The notes under the pieces: model-generated
What the model was told of the DNA's origin: nothing
The model's database searches: none
Seen by the model: the letters and a program-made list of their open reading frames with translations, nothing else
Shown here: positions 30,475-39,629 of the stretch, piece by piece
How positions within the stretch are numbered: position 1 is the first letter of the stretch
Layout of the letters: each line of letters opens with the position of its first letter
Source of the DNA: Methylosinus sp. Sm6
GTDB taxonomy: Bacteria; Pseudomonadota; Alphaproteobacteria; Rhizobiales; Beijerinckiaceae
Assembly (NCBI RefSeq): GCF_019802345.1
Contig: NZ_JAINDZ010000011.1
Span: 1 to 64,000 of the forward strand
Direction: 5' to 3'
DNA length: 64,000 nt
Made by a program: the position numbers and the translations under genes

Positions 30475-30942
30475 ATGAGCGAGGTCTGGTTCTATCACCT
30501 GCAGCGCCGCCCGCTGGAGAGCGCCTTGCCGAAGCTGCTCGAGCTGTCGCTGGCGCGCGGCTGGCGCGCCGTGGTGCAGGCGGCGAGCGAGCGGCGGCTC
30601 GCGGCGATCGACGAGCTCTTGTGGTCCTACAGTCCCGAGAGCTTCCTGCCGCATGGAACGCAGCGCGACGGCGACGGCGAGACGCAGCCGGTGTTTCTGA
30701 CGCTCGGGCCGGAAAATCCCAATCGCGCCGACGTGCGCTTCTTCGTCGAGAACGCGGAGGCCGCGCCCGTGCTCGCCGATCCGGCGGCGGCGCCGGCGCA
30801 GCGCGCGATACTCATGTTCGACGGCAATGACGAAACGGCCGTGCTGGCCGCGAGGGCGCAATGGCGGACGCTGAAAGAGGCCGGCCATCAGCTCTCCTAT
30901 TGGCGCCAGAGCGAGGACGGCAAATGGGAGAAGCAGGCGTGA
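30475..30942 (+). CDS. holC: DNA polymerase III chi subunit
   Basis: Clamp-loader accessory subunit that binds SSB. The 155-aa protein begins MSEVWFYHLQRRPLESALPK, the typical alphaproteobacterial HolC start. It contains ERRLAAIDELLWSYSPESFL and LMFDGNDETAVLAARAQWR, both conserved in the family. The downstream methyltransferase overlaps the stop (GTGA), indicating translational coupling. Confidence 0.92.
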   Translation: MSEVWFYHLQRRPLESALPKLLELSLARGWRAVVQAASERRLAAIDELLWSYSPESFLPHGTQRDGDGETQPVFLTLGPENPNRADVRFFVENAEAAPVLADPAAAPAQRAILMFDGNDETAVLAARAQWRTLKEAGHQLSYWRQSEDGKWEKQA

Positions 30943-31631
30943 CCGAGGATTTTTACGCGCGCCGCACAGCGGCGCGGGCGCGGCTCGACGCGATCGATCC
31001 GCACAGGCGGCCGGGCGGCGACAAAGCCGATCCGCAGCGCAAGGACTGGTTCGAGGCGGTCTATCGCCTCGCCGAGGGCGACCCCGCCGGCGTGCCCTGG
31101 GCCAATCTCGCGCCGCATCCGCTGCTCGCCGCCTGGCTGGCGGCGCGAGGTCCGCTCGGCGGCCGCGCGCTCGATGTCGGCTGCGGGCTCGGCGATAATG
31201 CCGAAGCGCTCGCCGCCGCCGGCGCCAGCGTCTGCGCCTTCGATCTCGTCGCGGAGGCGATCCTCTGGGCGAAGCGCCGCTTTCCCGAGAGCCCGGTCGA
31301 TTATCGCGCGGCGGACCTGTTCGCGCCGCCGCCGGAATGGCGCGGCGCCTTCGACCTCGTCCATGAATGCTACACGCTGCAGGCCCTGCCCGACGCGCTG
31401 CTCGACGCGGCGGCGCATGCGCTCGCCGCGCTCGTCGCGCCGGGGGGAAGGCTGCTGGTCATCGCGCGGGCGCGCGACGACGAGCAGCAGGTCGCAGGTC
31501 CGCCATGGCCGCTGACGAAAAGCCGGATCGAGGCGCTCGCGGTCGACGGCTTGCGTCTCGAGGCGCTCGAGGATATTCCCGCGACCGACGCCATGGTCCG
31601 CCATTGGCGGGCGGCATTCTTGCGAGCCTGA
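30939..31631 (+). CDS. Class I SAM-dependent methyltransferase (thiopurine/arsenite-type fold)
   Basis: A 230-aa methyltransferase with SAM motif I GRALDVGCGLGDNAEALAAA, then VCAFDLVAEAILWAKRRFP and DLVHECYTLQALPDALLDAA. It resembles small-molecule methyltransferases; the substrate is unknown. The GTG at 30939 overlaps the holC stop and is preferred to an ATG five codons earlier. The last codons (CGA GCC TGA, Arg-Ala-stop) lie inside a family B repeat, so the natural C-terminus may have been replaced by the repeat. Confidence 0.75.
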   Translation: MTEDFYARRTAARARLDAIDPHRRPGGDKADPQRKDWFEAVYRLAEGDPAGVPWANLAPHPLLAAWLAARGPLGGRALDVGCGLGDNAEALAAAGASVCAFDLVAEAILWAKRRFPESPVDYRAADLFAPPPEWRGAFDLVHECYTLQALPDALLDAAAHALAALVAPGGRLLVIARARDDEQQVAGPPWPLTKSRIEALAVDGLRLEALEDIPATDAMVRHWRAAFLRA

Positions 31632-31645
31632 AGGCTCGCGGTCCA
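31622..31645. repeat. Family B half repeat, supplying a stop codon
   Basis: GCGAGCCTGAAGGCTCGCGG then TCCA, only one arm. Its first bases form the final codons of the upstream methyltransferase gene, and its end lies 15 bp before the ABC ATPase start. Confidence 0.85.
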
Positions 31646-31660
31646 GATTCCGGGAGCAGG

Positions 31661-32710
31661 ATGACCGACGCGCCGCTTCTCTCGATCAAAGGCGTGTCGA
31701 AGCGCTTTGGCGCCGTCACGGCGCTGGACGACGTATCGCTCGAGGTCGCGCGAGGCGAATTTTTCGCTCTGCTCGGACCATCCGGCTGCGGCAAGACCAC
31801 ATTGATGCGGCTCGTCGCCGGTTTCGAGGCGCCGGATGCGGGGCGGATCGAGATCGCCGGCGAGGATATGAGCGGCGCGCCGCCGCATCGGCGCCCGGTC
31901 AATCTGATGTTCCAGTCCTATGCGCTGTTCCCGCATCTCTCCGTGTTCGAGAACATCGCCTTCGGCCTGCGCCGCCAGGGCAAGGACAAGCCCGCGATCC
32001 TCGCGCGCGTCGCCGAGCTCCTGGAGATCGTGAAGCTCACGGGCGTCGAAAAGCGGCGCCCCGACCAGCTCTCCGGCGGACAGAAGCAGCGCGTGGCTCT
32101 CGCCCGCGCGCTCGCGCCCGGGCCGCGCCTCTTGCTGCTCGACGAGCCCTTGGGCGCGCTCGACCGGCAATTGCGCGAGGAGACGCAGTTTCAGCTGAAG
32201 GAAATCCAGAGGAAGCTGCAGACGAGCTTCGTCGTCGTCACCCATGACCAGGACGAGGCGCTGGCGATGGCCGACCGCATCGCGGTGATGCGCGCGGGAC
32301 GCATCGAGCAGATCGGCGCGCCGGCGGAGATCTATGAGCGGCCGGCGACGCGCTTCGTCGCCTCCTTCATCGGCCAGATGAATTTTCTTCCCGGACGCAT
32401 CGAGGACGGCCTCTTCGTCGGCGCCTTCGGCCGCCTCCCGGCGCCGCCGACGAATCTTCCCGACGGCGCGAAGGCCGCGCTGGCCGTGCGGCCGGAGCGC
32501 GTCGCGCCGACGACGGACGACGGGCTCGACGGCATCGTCGAGGACGTCGCCTTTCGCGGCGAGATCATCCACATTCGCGTGCGCCTCGCCAGCGGCGAGA
32601 TTTTGCGCGTCTCGCGCGGCGCCGATCAGGGCGCGCGCGCATCAATCGGCGACAGGATGCGGCTGGCGATTGCGGCGGACGCGGCGCAGTTGTTCACGGA
32701 TGAGCGATGA
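31661..32710 (+). CDS. potA: ABC transporter ATPase, polyamine type
   Basis: A 349-aa ATPase of the PotA/FbpC class energising the two permeases encoded downstream. Walker A is LLGPSGCGKTTLMRLVAGFE, the Q-loop is NLMFQSYALFPHLSVFENIA, the signature is LSGGQKQRVALARAL, Walker B is LLLLDEPLGALD and the switch His is VVTHDQDEALAMADR. A C-terminal TOBE domain (about residues 265-345) fits importers of spermidine, putrescine or related compounds. Substrate assignment rests on similarity to PotA and on the permeases. No periplasmic binding protein is encoded in the cluster. Confidence 0.8.
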   Translation: MTDAPLLSIKGVSKRFGAVTALDDVSLEVARGEFFALLGPSGCGKTTLMRLVAGFEAPDAGRIEIAGEDMSGAPPHRRPVNLMFQSYALFPHLSVFENIAFGLRRQGKDKPAILARVAELLEIVKLTGVEKRRPDQLSGGQKQRVALARALAPGPRLLLLDEPLGALDRQLREETQFQLKEIQRKLQTSFVVVTHDQDEALAMADRIAVMRAGRIEQIGAPAEIYERPATRFVASFIGQMNFLPGRIEDGLFVGAFGRLPAPPTNLPDGAKAALAVRPERVAPTTDDGLDGIVEDVAFRGEIIHIRVRLASGEILRVSRGADQGARASIGDRMRLAIAADAAQLFTDER

Positions 32711-32867
32711 GAGCGCTCACGCACTCTCGCAGGAAGAGGCGCTCCGCCCTCCCTTTCGGACCGCGAAGCGATCCGGGATGGGGAGCCGCCGCCGCGACTC
32801 GAGTCCGGAGCGCACGCCCTATCGAATTGATCTCGAAGGCGTTTCGTTTCACTCTCAACGGCAAGGA

Positions 32868-32920
32868 CCCTCATCCGACCCGACTTCGTCGGGCCACCTT
32901 CTCCCACGAGTGGGAGAAGG
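32868..32920. repeat. Family C repeat, single arm
   Basis: CCCTCATCCGACCCGACTTC through CTCCCACGAGTGGGAGAAGG, nearly identical to the right arm of the long inverted repeat after dnaK. It lies between the ATPase and the first permease. Confidence 0.85.
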
Positions 32921-32972
32921 GACGCACGGCTTCGAGCGTCCGCAAAAACGGCTGCTTCGGAGCCGCCTCGGC

Positions 32973-33896
32973 ATGACGGACTCCCCGCCCCGCGAGCCTC
33001 GCAGGCTCACCCGCGGCGAGTGGCTCGTCATTGCCGCGCCCGCTGCGTGGATCGCGCTGTTCTTTCTCGCGCCCTTCGCGCTGATCGTCAAAATCTCGCT
33101 GTCGCGGCCGGCGCAGGCGCGGCCGCCCTATGAGCCCGTCTTCGATCTTGCGAGCGGCGTCGCCGGCCTTCTCGAAAAAATCTCGCAGCTCGGCTTCGAC
33201 GCCTATCGCGGCCTCGCCGAGGACACGCTCTATCTCGACTCTTATCTCTCATCGCTGACCACCGCTGGAATCGCGACGCTGGTCGCGCTCGTCGCCGCCT
33301 ATCCCTTCGCGCTCGCCATCGCGCGCGCGCCGCAGAAATGGCGGCCGATCCTCATCGGCTTCGCCGTCGCGCCGTTCTGGACGAGCTTCTTGATCCGCGT
33401 CTACGCCTGGATCGCGTTGCTCAAGGACGAAGGGATCATCAATCATGCGCTGATGTCGCTCGGCGTCATCGACGCGCCGCTGCCCATGTTCGCGACGCGC
33501 GGCGCGGTGATCGTCGGCATCGTCTATTCCTATCTGCCCTTCATGCTGCTGCCGCTCTATGCGGCGATCGAGGGGCAGGACCCGTCCTTGCGCGAAGCCG
33601 CGGCGGATCTCGGCGCCTCGCCGCGCCAAGTCTTCCTGCGCGTCACCTTGCCGCTGTCGAAGCGCGGCATTGTCGCCGGCGTGTTGCTCGTGTTCATTCC
33701 GGCGGTCGGCGAATTCGTCATTCCCGATCTGCTCGGCGGCTCCGACACGCTGATGATCGGCCGCAGCCTGTGGAACGACTTTTTCGCCAATCGCGACTGG
33801 CCCGCGGCCTCCGCCGCCGCGGTGGCGCTGCTGGCGCTGCTGCTCGTTCCGATCCTCCTCTATGAGCGTGCGCAGACGCGCGAGGGGCGGCGATGA
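32973..33896 (+). CDS. potB: ABC transporter permease, PotB type
   Basis: A 307-aa inner-membrane permease. Six transmembrane helices are visible, the first at about residues 19-41 (VIAAPAAWIALFFLAPFALI). The cytoplasmic EAA loop reads LREAAADLGASPRQVFLRVT and contacts the ATPase. The long first periplasmic loop is usual in the PotB branch. The ATG at 32973 is chosen because the upstream frame consists of repeat DNA. It overlaps the next permease gene by 4 bp (ATGA). Confidence 0.85.
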   Translation: MTDSPPREPRRLTRGEWLVIAAPAAWIALFFLAPFALIVKISLSRPAQARPPYEPVFDLASGVAGLLEKISQLGFDAYRGLAEDTLYLDSYLSSLTTAGIATLVALVAAYPFALAIARAPQKWRPILIGFAVAPFWTSFLIRVYAWIALLKDEGIINHALMSLGVIDAPLPMFATRGAVIVGIVYSYLPFMLLPLYAAIEGQDPSLREAAADLGASPRQVFLRVTLPLSKRGIVAGVLLVFIPAVGEFVIPDLLGGSDTLMIGRSLWNDFFANRDWPAASAAAVALLALLLVPILLYERAQTREGRR

Positions 33897-34684
33897 GCGC
33901 GCGCGTGCTCCGCAATGCGACGCTCGCATTGGGCTTCGCCTTTCTCTATGGGCCGATCGCGATATTGACGGCGATGAGCTTCAACGCCTCGCGGCTGGTG
34001 ACCGTCTGGGGCGGCTTCTCGACCAAATGGTACTCTGCTCTCGTTCATGACGAGCGCATGCTGCAGGCGGCGACGATCAGCCTCTCGGCCGCTGCGCTTT
34101 CCGCCCTGATCGCGACGTTCAACGGGCTTCTCGCGGCGCTGGCGCTGGCGCGCTTCGGCGCTTTTCGCGGCCGCTCGCTCTTCGCCGGCTCGCTCTATGC
34201 GCCCTTGGTGCTGCCGGAGGTCGTGTTCGGCCTCGGCCTGCTACTGGTGTTTGTCGCGCTCGATGTCGAGCGCGGCTTCGTCACCTTGGTGCTGGCGCAC
34301 GCCGCTTTCACAATGTGCTTCGCCACGGTGATGATTCACGCCGCGCTGAAGGATTGCGATCCGACGCTCGAGGAAGCGGCGGCCGACCTCGGCGCGACGC
34401 CCTTGCGCGCGTTTATTCTCGTCACCCTGCCGCTGATCGCGCCGAGCGTCGTCAGCGCCTATCTGCTCGCCTTCACTCTGTCGCTGGATGATTTCGTCAT
34501 CGCCAGCTTCACCACCGGGCCGGGCGCGACGACGCTGCCGATGCGCATCTATTCGCAGGTGCGGCTCGGCGTCTCGCCCGAAGTCAATGCGATCTCGACC
34601 TTGCTGCTCGGCTTCGTCGCGCTGATTCTGACGGCGTCCGCGCTGCTGACGCGCGGCCGCGCGAAAGGCGGCGGCGCGGGGTGA
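33893..34684 (+). CDS. potC: ABC transporter permease, PotC type
   Basis: A 263-aa second permease with about six transmembrane segments. The EAA loop is LEEAAADLGATPLRAFILVT, followed by the PotC-typical LAFTLSLDDFVIASFTTGPG with the DDFVI motif. Start overlaps the previous stop. A perfect hairpin at 34689 closes the operon. The substrate-binding potD gene that normally follows is absent, so the binding protein must be encoded elsewhere or the system is specialised. Confidence 0.85.
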   Translation: MSARVLRNATLALGFAFLYGPIAILTAMSFNASRLVTVWGGFSTKWYSALVHDERMLQAATISLSAAALSALIATFNGLLAALALARFGAFRGRSLFAGSLYAPLVLPEVVFGLGLLLVFVALDVERGFVTLVLAHAAFTMCFATVMIHAALKDCDPTLEEAAADLGATPLRAFILVTLPLIAPSVVSAYLLAFTLSLDDFVIASFTTGPGATTLPMRIYSQVRLGVSPEVNAISTLLLGFVALILTASALLTRGRAKGGGAG

Positions 34685-34688
34685 AGCG

Positions 34689-34724
34689 CCCGTCCCTTCT
34701 CCCACGAGTGGGAGAAGGGACGGG
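34689..34724. terminator. Perfect palindrome (short family C element) between convergent genes
   Basis: CCCGTCCCTTCTCCCA pairs with TGGGAGAAGGGACGGG around CGAG (36 bp). It lies 5 bp behind the permease stop and 25 bp behind the convergent tautomerase gene. It has no T-run but could act as a bidirectional terminator. Confidence 0.6.
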
Positions 34725-34748
34725 CGTCGAGATCGGCGCAAGACGGAT

Positions 34749-34973
34749 TTACTCGGCGTCTCGGTCGACATTGGACTGCGCGGCGGCGCGCCACTCGTCG
34801 GTCAGCATGCCGCAAAAGCCCCAATCCTGCTCATCGATCTCCTGGATGACGATATGCGTATGCTCGGGCTTCTTGTCGAGCACGCGAGCGAGCGTCTCCG
34901 TGAAGCCGGCCACGATGGCGCGCTTCTGTTCGCGGGTGGCTCCTCGCGTAATCTGAAGGTTGATGTAAGGCAC
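34749..34973 (-). CDS. 4-oxalocrotonate tautomerase-family enzyme
   Basis: A 74-aa tautomerase. The GTG at 34973 is chosen because the encoded second residue is Pro: after removal of the initiator Met the protein starts PYINLQITRGATREQKRAIV, placing the catalytic Pro1 at the N-terminus as the family requires. The helix and second strand follow (PEHTHIVIQEIDEQDWGFCG). Members tautomerise small keto/enol acids in aromatic degradation; the real substrate is unknown. Confidence 0.85.
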   Translation of the reverse strand: MPYINLQITRGATREQKRAIVAGFTETLARVLDKKPEHTHIVIQEIDEQDWGFCGMLTDEWRAAAQSNVDRDAE

Positions 34974-35074
34974 GGCGCGTCCTCCTCGATCGAGCCGACA
35001 CGGCTCGACGAGAGCTATCCTCGGGCGCCACGCGGCCGCAAGCCTTTCGCATGCTCGAGAGCTACGGAACATCC

Positions 35075-36409
35075 CTATGCGGGTCTCAGCGTCTGCTGGA
35101 AGCGGATGGGCTCGCCGGTCCCCGGCGCGAGCAGCTCGCCCTCCCACATCACCTTCGCGCCGCGGACAAAAGTCGCGACCGGCCAGCCGGTCGCCTCGAC
35201 CCCGTCGTAAGGCGTCCAGCCGCAGCGCGAGGCGATCCAATCATTGCGGATGGTCTCGCGGCGCTTCAGATCGACGATGGTGAGATCGGCGTCATAGCCG
35301 ACCGCGACGCGGCCCTTGCCGGCGAGGCCGAACAGGCGCGCCGGCCCGGCGCTGGTCAAATCGACGAAACGCTGCAAGGTCAGCCGGCCGGCGTTCACAT
35401 GATCGAGCATCAAAGGCACGAGCGTCTGCACGCCGGTCATGCCCGACGGGCTCTCCGGATAGGGCTTGGCCTTTTCCTCGAGCGTGTGCGGCGCGTGATC
35501 GGAGCCGAGCACGTCGACGATTCCCCGCGCCACGCCGCGCCACAGCCCGTCGCGGTGGCGCGCGTCGCGCACCGGCGGATTCATCTGCGCGAGCGTCCCC
35601 AACCGCACATAGGCTTCCGCATCGAGCGTGAGATGATGCGGCGTCGCCTCGACGCTGGCGATGTCCTTGTGCGCGGCGAGCAGCTCGATCTCCTCGGCGG
35701 TGGACACATGCAGCACATGGACGAGCGCGCCCTTCTCGCGGGCGATGCGCAGCAGCCTCTCGGTCGAGCGCAGCGCCACGATCTCGTCGCGCCAGACGGG
35801 ATGCGAGGTCGGATCGCCGGGCACGCGCAGCGGCTTGCGCTCCTCGAGACGATATTCGTCCTCGCTGTGAAAGGCGGCGCGCCGGCGCGTCTGCGACAAT
35901 ATGGCGGCGACGCCGGCGTCGTCGGCGACGAGCAGAGAGCCGGTCGAGGAGCCCATGAACACCTTGATCCCGGCCGCGCCCGGCAGGCGCTCCAGCTCCG
36001 GGATGTCCTTGATGTTGTCGTGCGTGCCGCCGACCCAGAAGGCGAAATCGCAATGCGCCCTGCCCTTCGCCCGCGCCAGCTTGTCCGCGAGCTCGGCGGC
36101 GCCGGTGGTGAGCGGCTTGGTGTTGGGCATTTCGAACACGCCGACGACGCCGCCGAGAACGGCGCCGCGCGTGCCCGTCTCCAGATCTTCCTTATGCGTC
36201 GCGCCGGGCTCGCGAAAATGCACCTGCGTGTCGATGACCCCGGGCAGAATATGGAGCCCGGCGCAGTCGATGCGCTCCGCCGCGGCGGCGCGGGAGAGGT
36301 CGCCGATCTCGGCGATGCGGCCGCCGGCGAGGGCCACGTCGCGCGCGCCGACGCCGTCGTGGTTGACGACGACGCCGCCGCTCAGAATGATGTCATAGGT
36401 TTTGGACAT
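35075..36409 (-). CDS. pyrC: Dihydroorotase (class I, PyrC-like) with altered metal site
   Basis: A 444-aa amidohydrolase expected to cyclise N-carbamoyl-aspartate to dihydroorotate. Signatures include GVIDTQVHFREPG, the carboxylated Lys region GIKVFMGSSTG, HVLHVSTAEEIELL, EATPHHLTLDAEAY and VLGSDHAPHT. In the usual HxH metal motif (DxHxHxREPG) the first His is Gln here (TQVHFREPG), so the binuclear metal centre lacks one ligand. The same variant, as I recall, is frequent in alphaproteobacterial paralogues, which keeps the assignment as main biosynthetic enzyme open. The ATG at 36409 matches family N-termini. Confidence 0.8.
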   Translation of the reverse strand: MSKTYDIILSGGVVVNHDGVGARDVALAGGRIAEIGDLSRAAAAERIDCAGLHILPGVIDTQVHFREPGATHKEDLETGTRGAVLGGVVGVFEMPNTKPLTTGAAELADKLARAKGRAHCDFAFWVGGTHDNIKDIPELERLPGAAGIKVFMGSSTGSLLVADDAGVAAILSQTRRRAAFHSEDEYRLEERKPLRVPGDPTSHPVWRDEIVALRSTERLLRIAREKGALVHVLHVSTAEEIELLAAHKDIASVEATPHHLTLDAEAYVRLGTLAQMNPPVRDARHRDGLWRGVARGIVDVLGSDHAPHTLEEKAKPYPESPSGMTGVQTLVPLMLDHVNAGRLTLQRFVDLTSAGPARLFGLAGKGRVAVGYDADLTIVDLKRRETIRNDWIASRCGWTPYDGVEATGWPVATFVRGAKVMWEGELLAPGTGEPIRFQQTLRPA

Positions 36410-36585
36410 GGCTGGCGCCTCGCTTGCACGCCTCGTCTCTAGCCAACACATCTTCGACGCGAACGAAGGCGCGCTCGCCTCGGGCACGATCTAGCGCAAC
36501 ATGGCGCCGGCAGGAACCCCGCCATCAGCCTGGAGCCCGGCGCGACGCCCCGTCGGTTCGCCGACAGTTTGGAGCACATCGGACA

Positions 36586-37428
36586 ATGGCCAGCGCCACT
36601 CTTCTCTCGGATCGCGCCGTCGTCGAGGTCGCCGGCCCCGACGCGGCGAAATTTCTGCACGGCATTCTCACCAATGACGTGAAATCGCAGGAGGCGGGCG
36701 AGGCGCGCTTCGCCGCTCTGCTGACGCCGCAGGGCAAGATCATCACCGACTTCTTCATTTTCGCCAAAGCGGCGGAGGACGGCCTCGTCTTCCTGCTCGA
36801 CTGTCCGGCGGCGCTGAAGGAGACGCTGCTCGACCGGCTGAAATTCTACAAGCTGCGCGCCGCCGTGACCCTCGCCGACCGCAGCGCCGAAGTCTCCAGC
36901 ATCGCCATTCCCGAGGCGACCGAGAGGCCCGAGCTCGACACGATCGCGCTCGCGCCGGACCCGCGCGCGCCGACGCTCGGCTGGCGCGGCCTCGTCACGG
37001 CGGAGAGCGCCGCGACCGTGGCCACCGCTCCGCGCGAAATCTACGACGCGAAGCGAATCGCCGCCGCGGCGCCCGATGGCGGCGTCGATTTCGATTATGG
37101 CGACGCCTTCCCCCATGAAGCCAATATGGACCGCCTGGCCGGCGTCGATTTCAAGAAGGGCTGCTTCCTCGGCCAGGAGGTGGTCTCGCGCATGAAGCAC
37201 CGCGGCCCGGTGCGCAAGCGCGTCACCACCTTTCATGCGCAAGGCGCGGCACCCGCCCCCGGCACGCCGGTCAAGGCCGGCGAGGTCGAGATCGGCGTGA
37301 CCGGCTCCGCCGTCGGCGACGAAGGCCTCGCGCTGATTCGCCTCGACCGGCTCGCCGACGCCAAGGCGGGCGGCGCGACCCCGCTCGCCGGGGGCGTCGC
37401 GCTCGACTTCTCCGTGCCGGAGGCCTGA
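36586..37428 (+). CDS. ygfZ: Folate-binding iron-sulfur assembly protein YgfZ
   Basis: A 280-aa protein of the tetrahydrofolate-dependent YgfZ/GcvT-like family, which helps assembly or repair of iron-sulfur proteins. The diagnostic KGCFLGQEVVSRMKHRGPVR matches KGCYxGQE at about residues 189-208, and the N-terminus has KFLHGILTNDVKSQEAGEAR. It lies divergent from the dihydroorotase gene. An ATG further upstream in frame has no homologous lead, so 36586 is taken. Confidence 0.9.
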   Translation: MASATLLSDRAVVEVAGPDAAKFLHGILTNDVKSQEAGEARFAALLTPQGKIITDFFIFAKAAEDGLVFLLDCPAALKETLLDRLKFYKLRAAVTLADRSAEVSSIAIPEATERPELDTIALAPDPRAPTLGWRGLVTAESAATVATAPREIYDAKRIAAAAPDGGVDFDYGDAFPHEANMDRLAGVDFKKGCFLGQEVVSRMKHRGPVRKRVTTFHAQGAAPAPGTPVKAGEVEIGVTGSAVGDEGLALIRLDRLADAKAGGATPLAGGVALDFSVPEA

Positions 37429-37466
37429 GGCAACCTCGGACGACGACTGCCCCGACTGTGACCAAA

Positions 37467-37528
37467 TTGTCGCGGTCCTCGGAAAATAAGCCGATACCGC
37501 GACAATCCCTAAGTTGCTCTGCTTAGGG
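37467..37528. promoter_or_regulatory. Two consecutive hairpins ahead of the porin gene
   Basis: TTGTCGCGGT (37467-37476) and ACCGCGACAA (37496-37505) are a perfect 10-bp inverted repeat with a 19-bp loop. CCCTAAG (37507-37513) and CTTAGGG (37522-37528) are a second perfect stem. They lie between ygfZ and the porin ATG at 37574 and could be a protein-binding site, the terminator of ygfZ, or structure in the porin leader. Confidence 0.5.
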
Positions 37529-37573
37529 TCTGATATAAGCGGGAACGGGGCAGTCGAATCGTGAGGTTGAAAA

Positions 37574-38326
<753 letters not shown>

Positions 38327-38334
38327 TGAAGCGA

Positions 38335-38359
38335 GCGGGGCCTGCGTAGAGTGGCCCCG
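38335..38359 (+). terminator. GC hairpin after the porin gene
   Basis: CGGGGCC and GGCCCCG pair around a 10-nt loop about 10 bp behind the stop. No T-run follows, so it is only a candidate terminator or an mRNA 3' stabiliser. Confidence 0.35.
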
Positions 38360-38481
38360 GCGCCGCGCGTATCTGCGACGCCTCCGAATGGGGGAAATCC
38401 ACGCCGCCGCGTCGGAGATTGCGCTCATGTCGCAACTCCGCCGCAGCGGCGCTGTTTTTTTGGATCGCGCCGCGCGCCGTC

Positions 38482-39147
38482 TCAGGAGCTCGGCGGAGCA
38501 GGCTCGGGCGCCTTGGCCTTTTTCAAGCGCAGAAATGCGAAGCGGCCGCCGACCGCGGCGACGAGACCGGCAAACAGCAAATAGGCGTAGAATTCCGTAT
38601 TATCGAGCAGGCCGACCGTGAACTGGCGCCGCCCGACGAATTCCTTCGCGCCATCGTCGCTGTAGAGGCGCGCATAGATTATGTATTTGCCGGCGCCGGC
38701 GATATTCACGTCGAAATTCACCATTCCGTTCCGATATTTCTGCGGCGGCAGCCGCAGCACCGCATCGGCCTCCGACGGCTCGCCGCCCGCGGCGGACCCG
38801 CTGTCGCGAAGAACGCGAATATCCCAGTTCATCTCGCGCAGCTCGGCGTCCGGAGCGTCGAGCGCGATGACGGTGGGCCCCGTGTCCGGCAGGGCGTCGC
38901 ACACCCGGTCGATATTCTTCTTCGGCTGCATCGCGACGAATTTCATCGTCTTGGAGCCGCCGAGCGCGATCGGGCACTCCGGATCGTAATAATGCCAGCC
39001 GGCGGCGAGCGCCTGCGGCCCGGAGAGGACGGAGATGGCGAAGAAAGCGAGCCGAAGCGGGCTCGAAAGGCGACGCGAGACCAATTCCCGGATACTCCCG
39101 AAACATCGTGGCGAGACTAAACTGCGATGTTTCGTATTTTTTTGCAA
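38482..39147 (-). CDS. Exported protein with C-terminal membrane anchor, family unrecognised
   Basis: A 221-aa protein. A signal or anchor segment (LRLAFFAISVLSGPQALAAG, about residues 31-50) follows an Arg-rich N-terminus. The domain after it starts WHYYDPECPIALGG and contains two Cys (PECP and DRVCDALP) that could form a disulfide. A beta-rich part, MVNFDVNIAGAGKYIIYARL, precedes one C-terminal transmembrane helix (YAYLLFAGLVAAVGGRFAFL) and a Lys/Pro tail, so most of the protein is periplasmic. I do not recognise the family. It is followed on the same strand by nothing related, and the next gene upstream is a small lipoprotein gene. Confidence 0.6.
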   Translation of the reverse strand: MQKNTKHRSLVSPRCFGSIRELVSRRLSSPLRLAFFAISVLSGPQALAAGWHYYDPECPIALGGSKTMKFVAMQPKKNIDRVCDALPDTGPTVIALDAPDAELREMNWDIRVLRDSGSAAGGEPSEADAVLRLPPQKYRNGMVNFDVNIAGAGKYIIYARLYSDDGAKEFVGRRQFTVGLLDNTEFYAYLLFAGLVAAVGGRFAFLRLKKAKAPEPAPPSS

Positions 39148-39167
39148 TTCCGAGGACCGCGCCCCGC

Positions 39168-39554
39168 TCAGCGCGGGCCGCGCCCCGAGGCTGCGGCGCG
39201 CCCGGAGAGAGCGGCCTGCGAGCAGGCGACATCCTCGCGCCAGTCCGCGACATTCATGCGCTTGTCATAGCAGTCGCGCTTCGTCGCCTCCACGCAATCG
39301 GCTCCGCCCAAAAACTGAAAGGTGATGCAGGCGCCGGTCGGTGGCGGCTCGTCCTGCTTCGCGGCTTTCTCGCCCTCGGCCATCTTCGCCCGCGACGCCT
39401 TGCCGGCTTTTTTCGAGTGACGCTTTTCCGCTTGTGGACTGTTTTTTCCGACCGCCGCGGCGGGCGGCCCGAATGTCTCATAAGCATCCGCGCAGCCCGA
39501 CAGGGCTGCGGCGAGCGCGATCACGGCCATTGGCGGCGGCCGGAGCGTCCTCAT
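39168..39554 (-). CDS. Small lipoprotein, function unknown
   Basis: A 128-aa protein with signal peptide and lipobox (AAALSGC, Cys21). A Lys/Ala/Glu-rich middle (residues 40-70) precedes a C-terminal part with four Cys (GACITF, GADCVEATKRDCYDKRMN, DVACSQ) in two likely disulfides. The frame is compact and in the same orientation as its neighbour at 38482, 20 bp away, so the two may be cotranscribed. No family is recognised. Confidence 0.6.
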   Translation of the reverse strand: MRTLRPPPMAVIALAAALSGCADAYETFGPPAAAVGKNSPQAEKRHSKKAGKASRAKMAEGEKAAKQDEPPPTGACITFQFLGGADCVEATKRDCYDKRMNVADWREDVACSQAALSGRAAASGRGPR

Positions 39555-39629
39555 GACGTCCTCCTGCGCGAGAGCGGCGTCCCGATGCCTGCAGGAAATG
39601 GCTTTCGGATTGGTAAATCGTCCGTCGCC

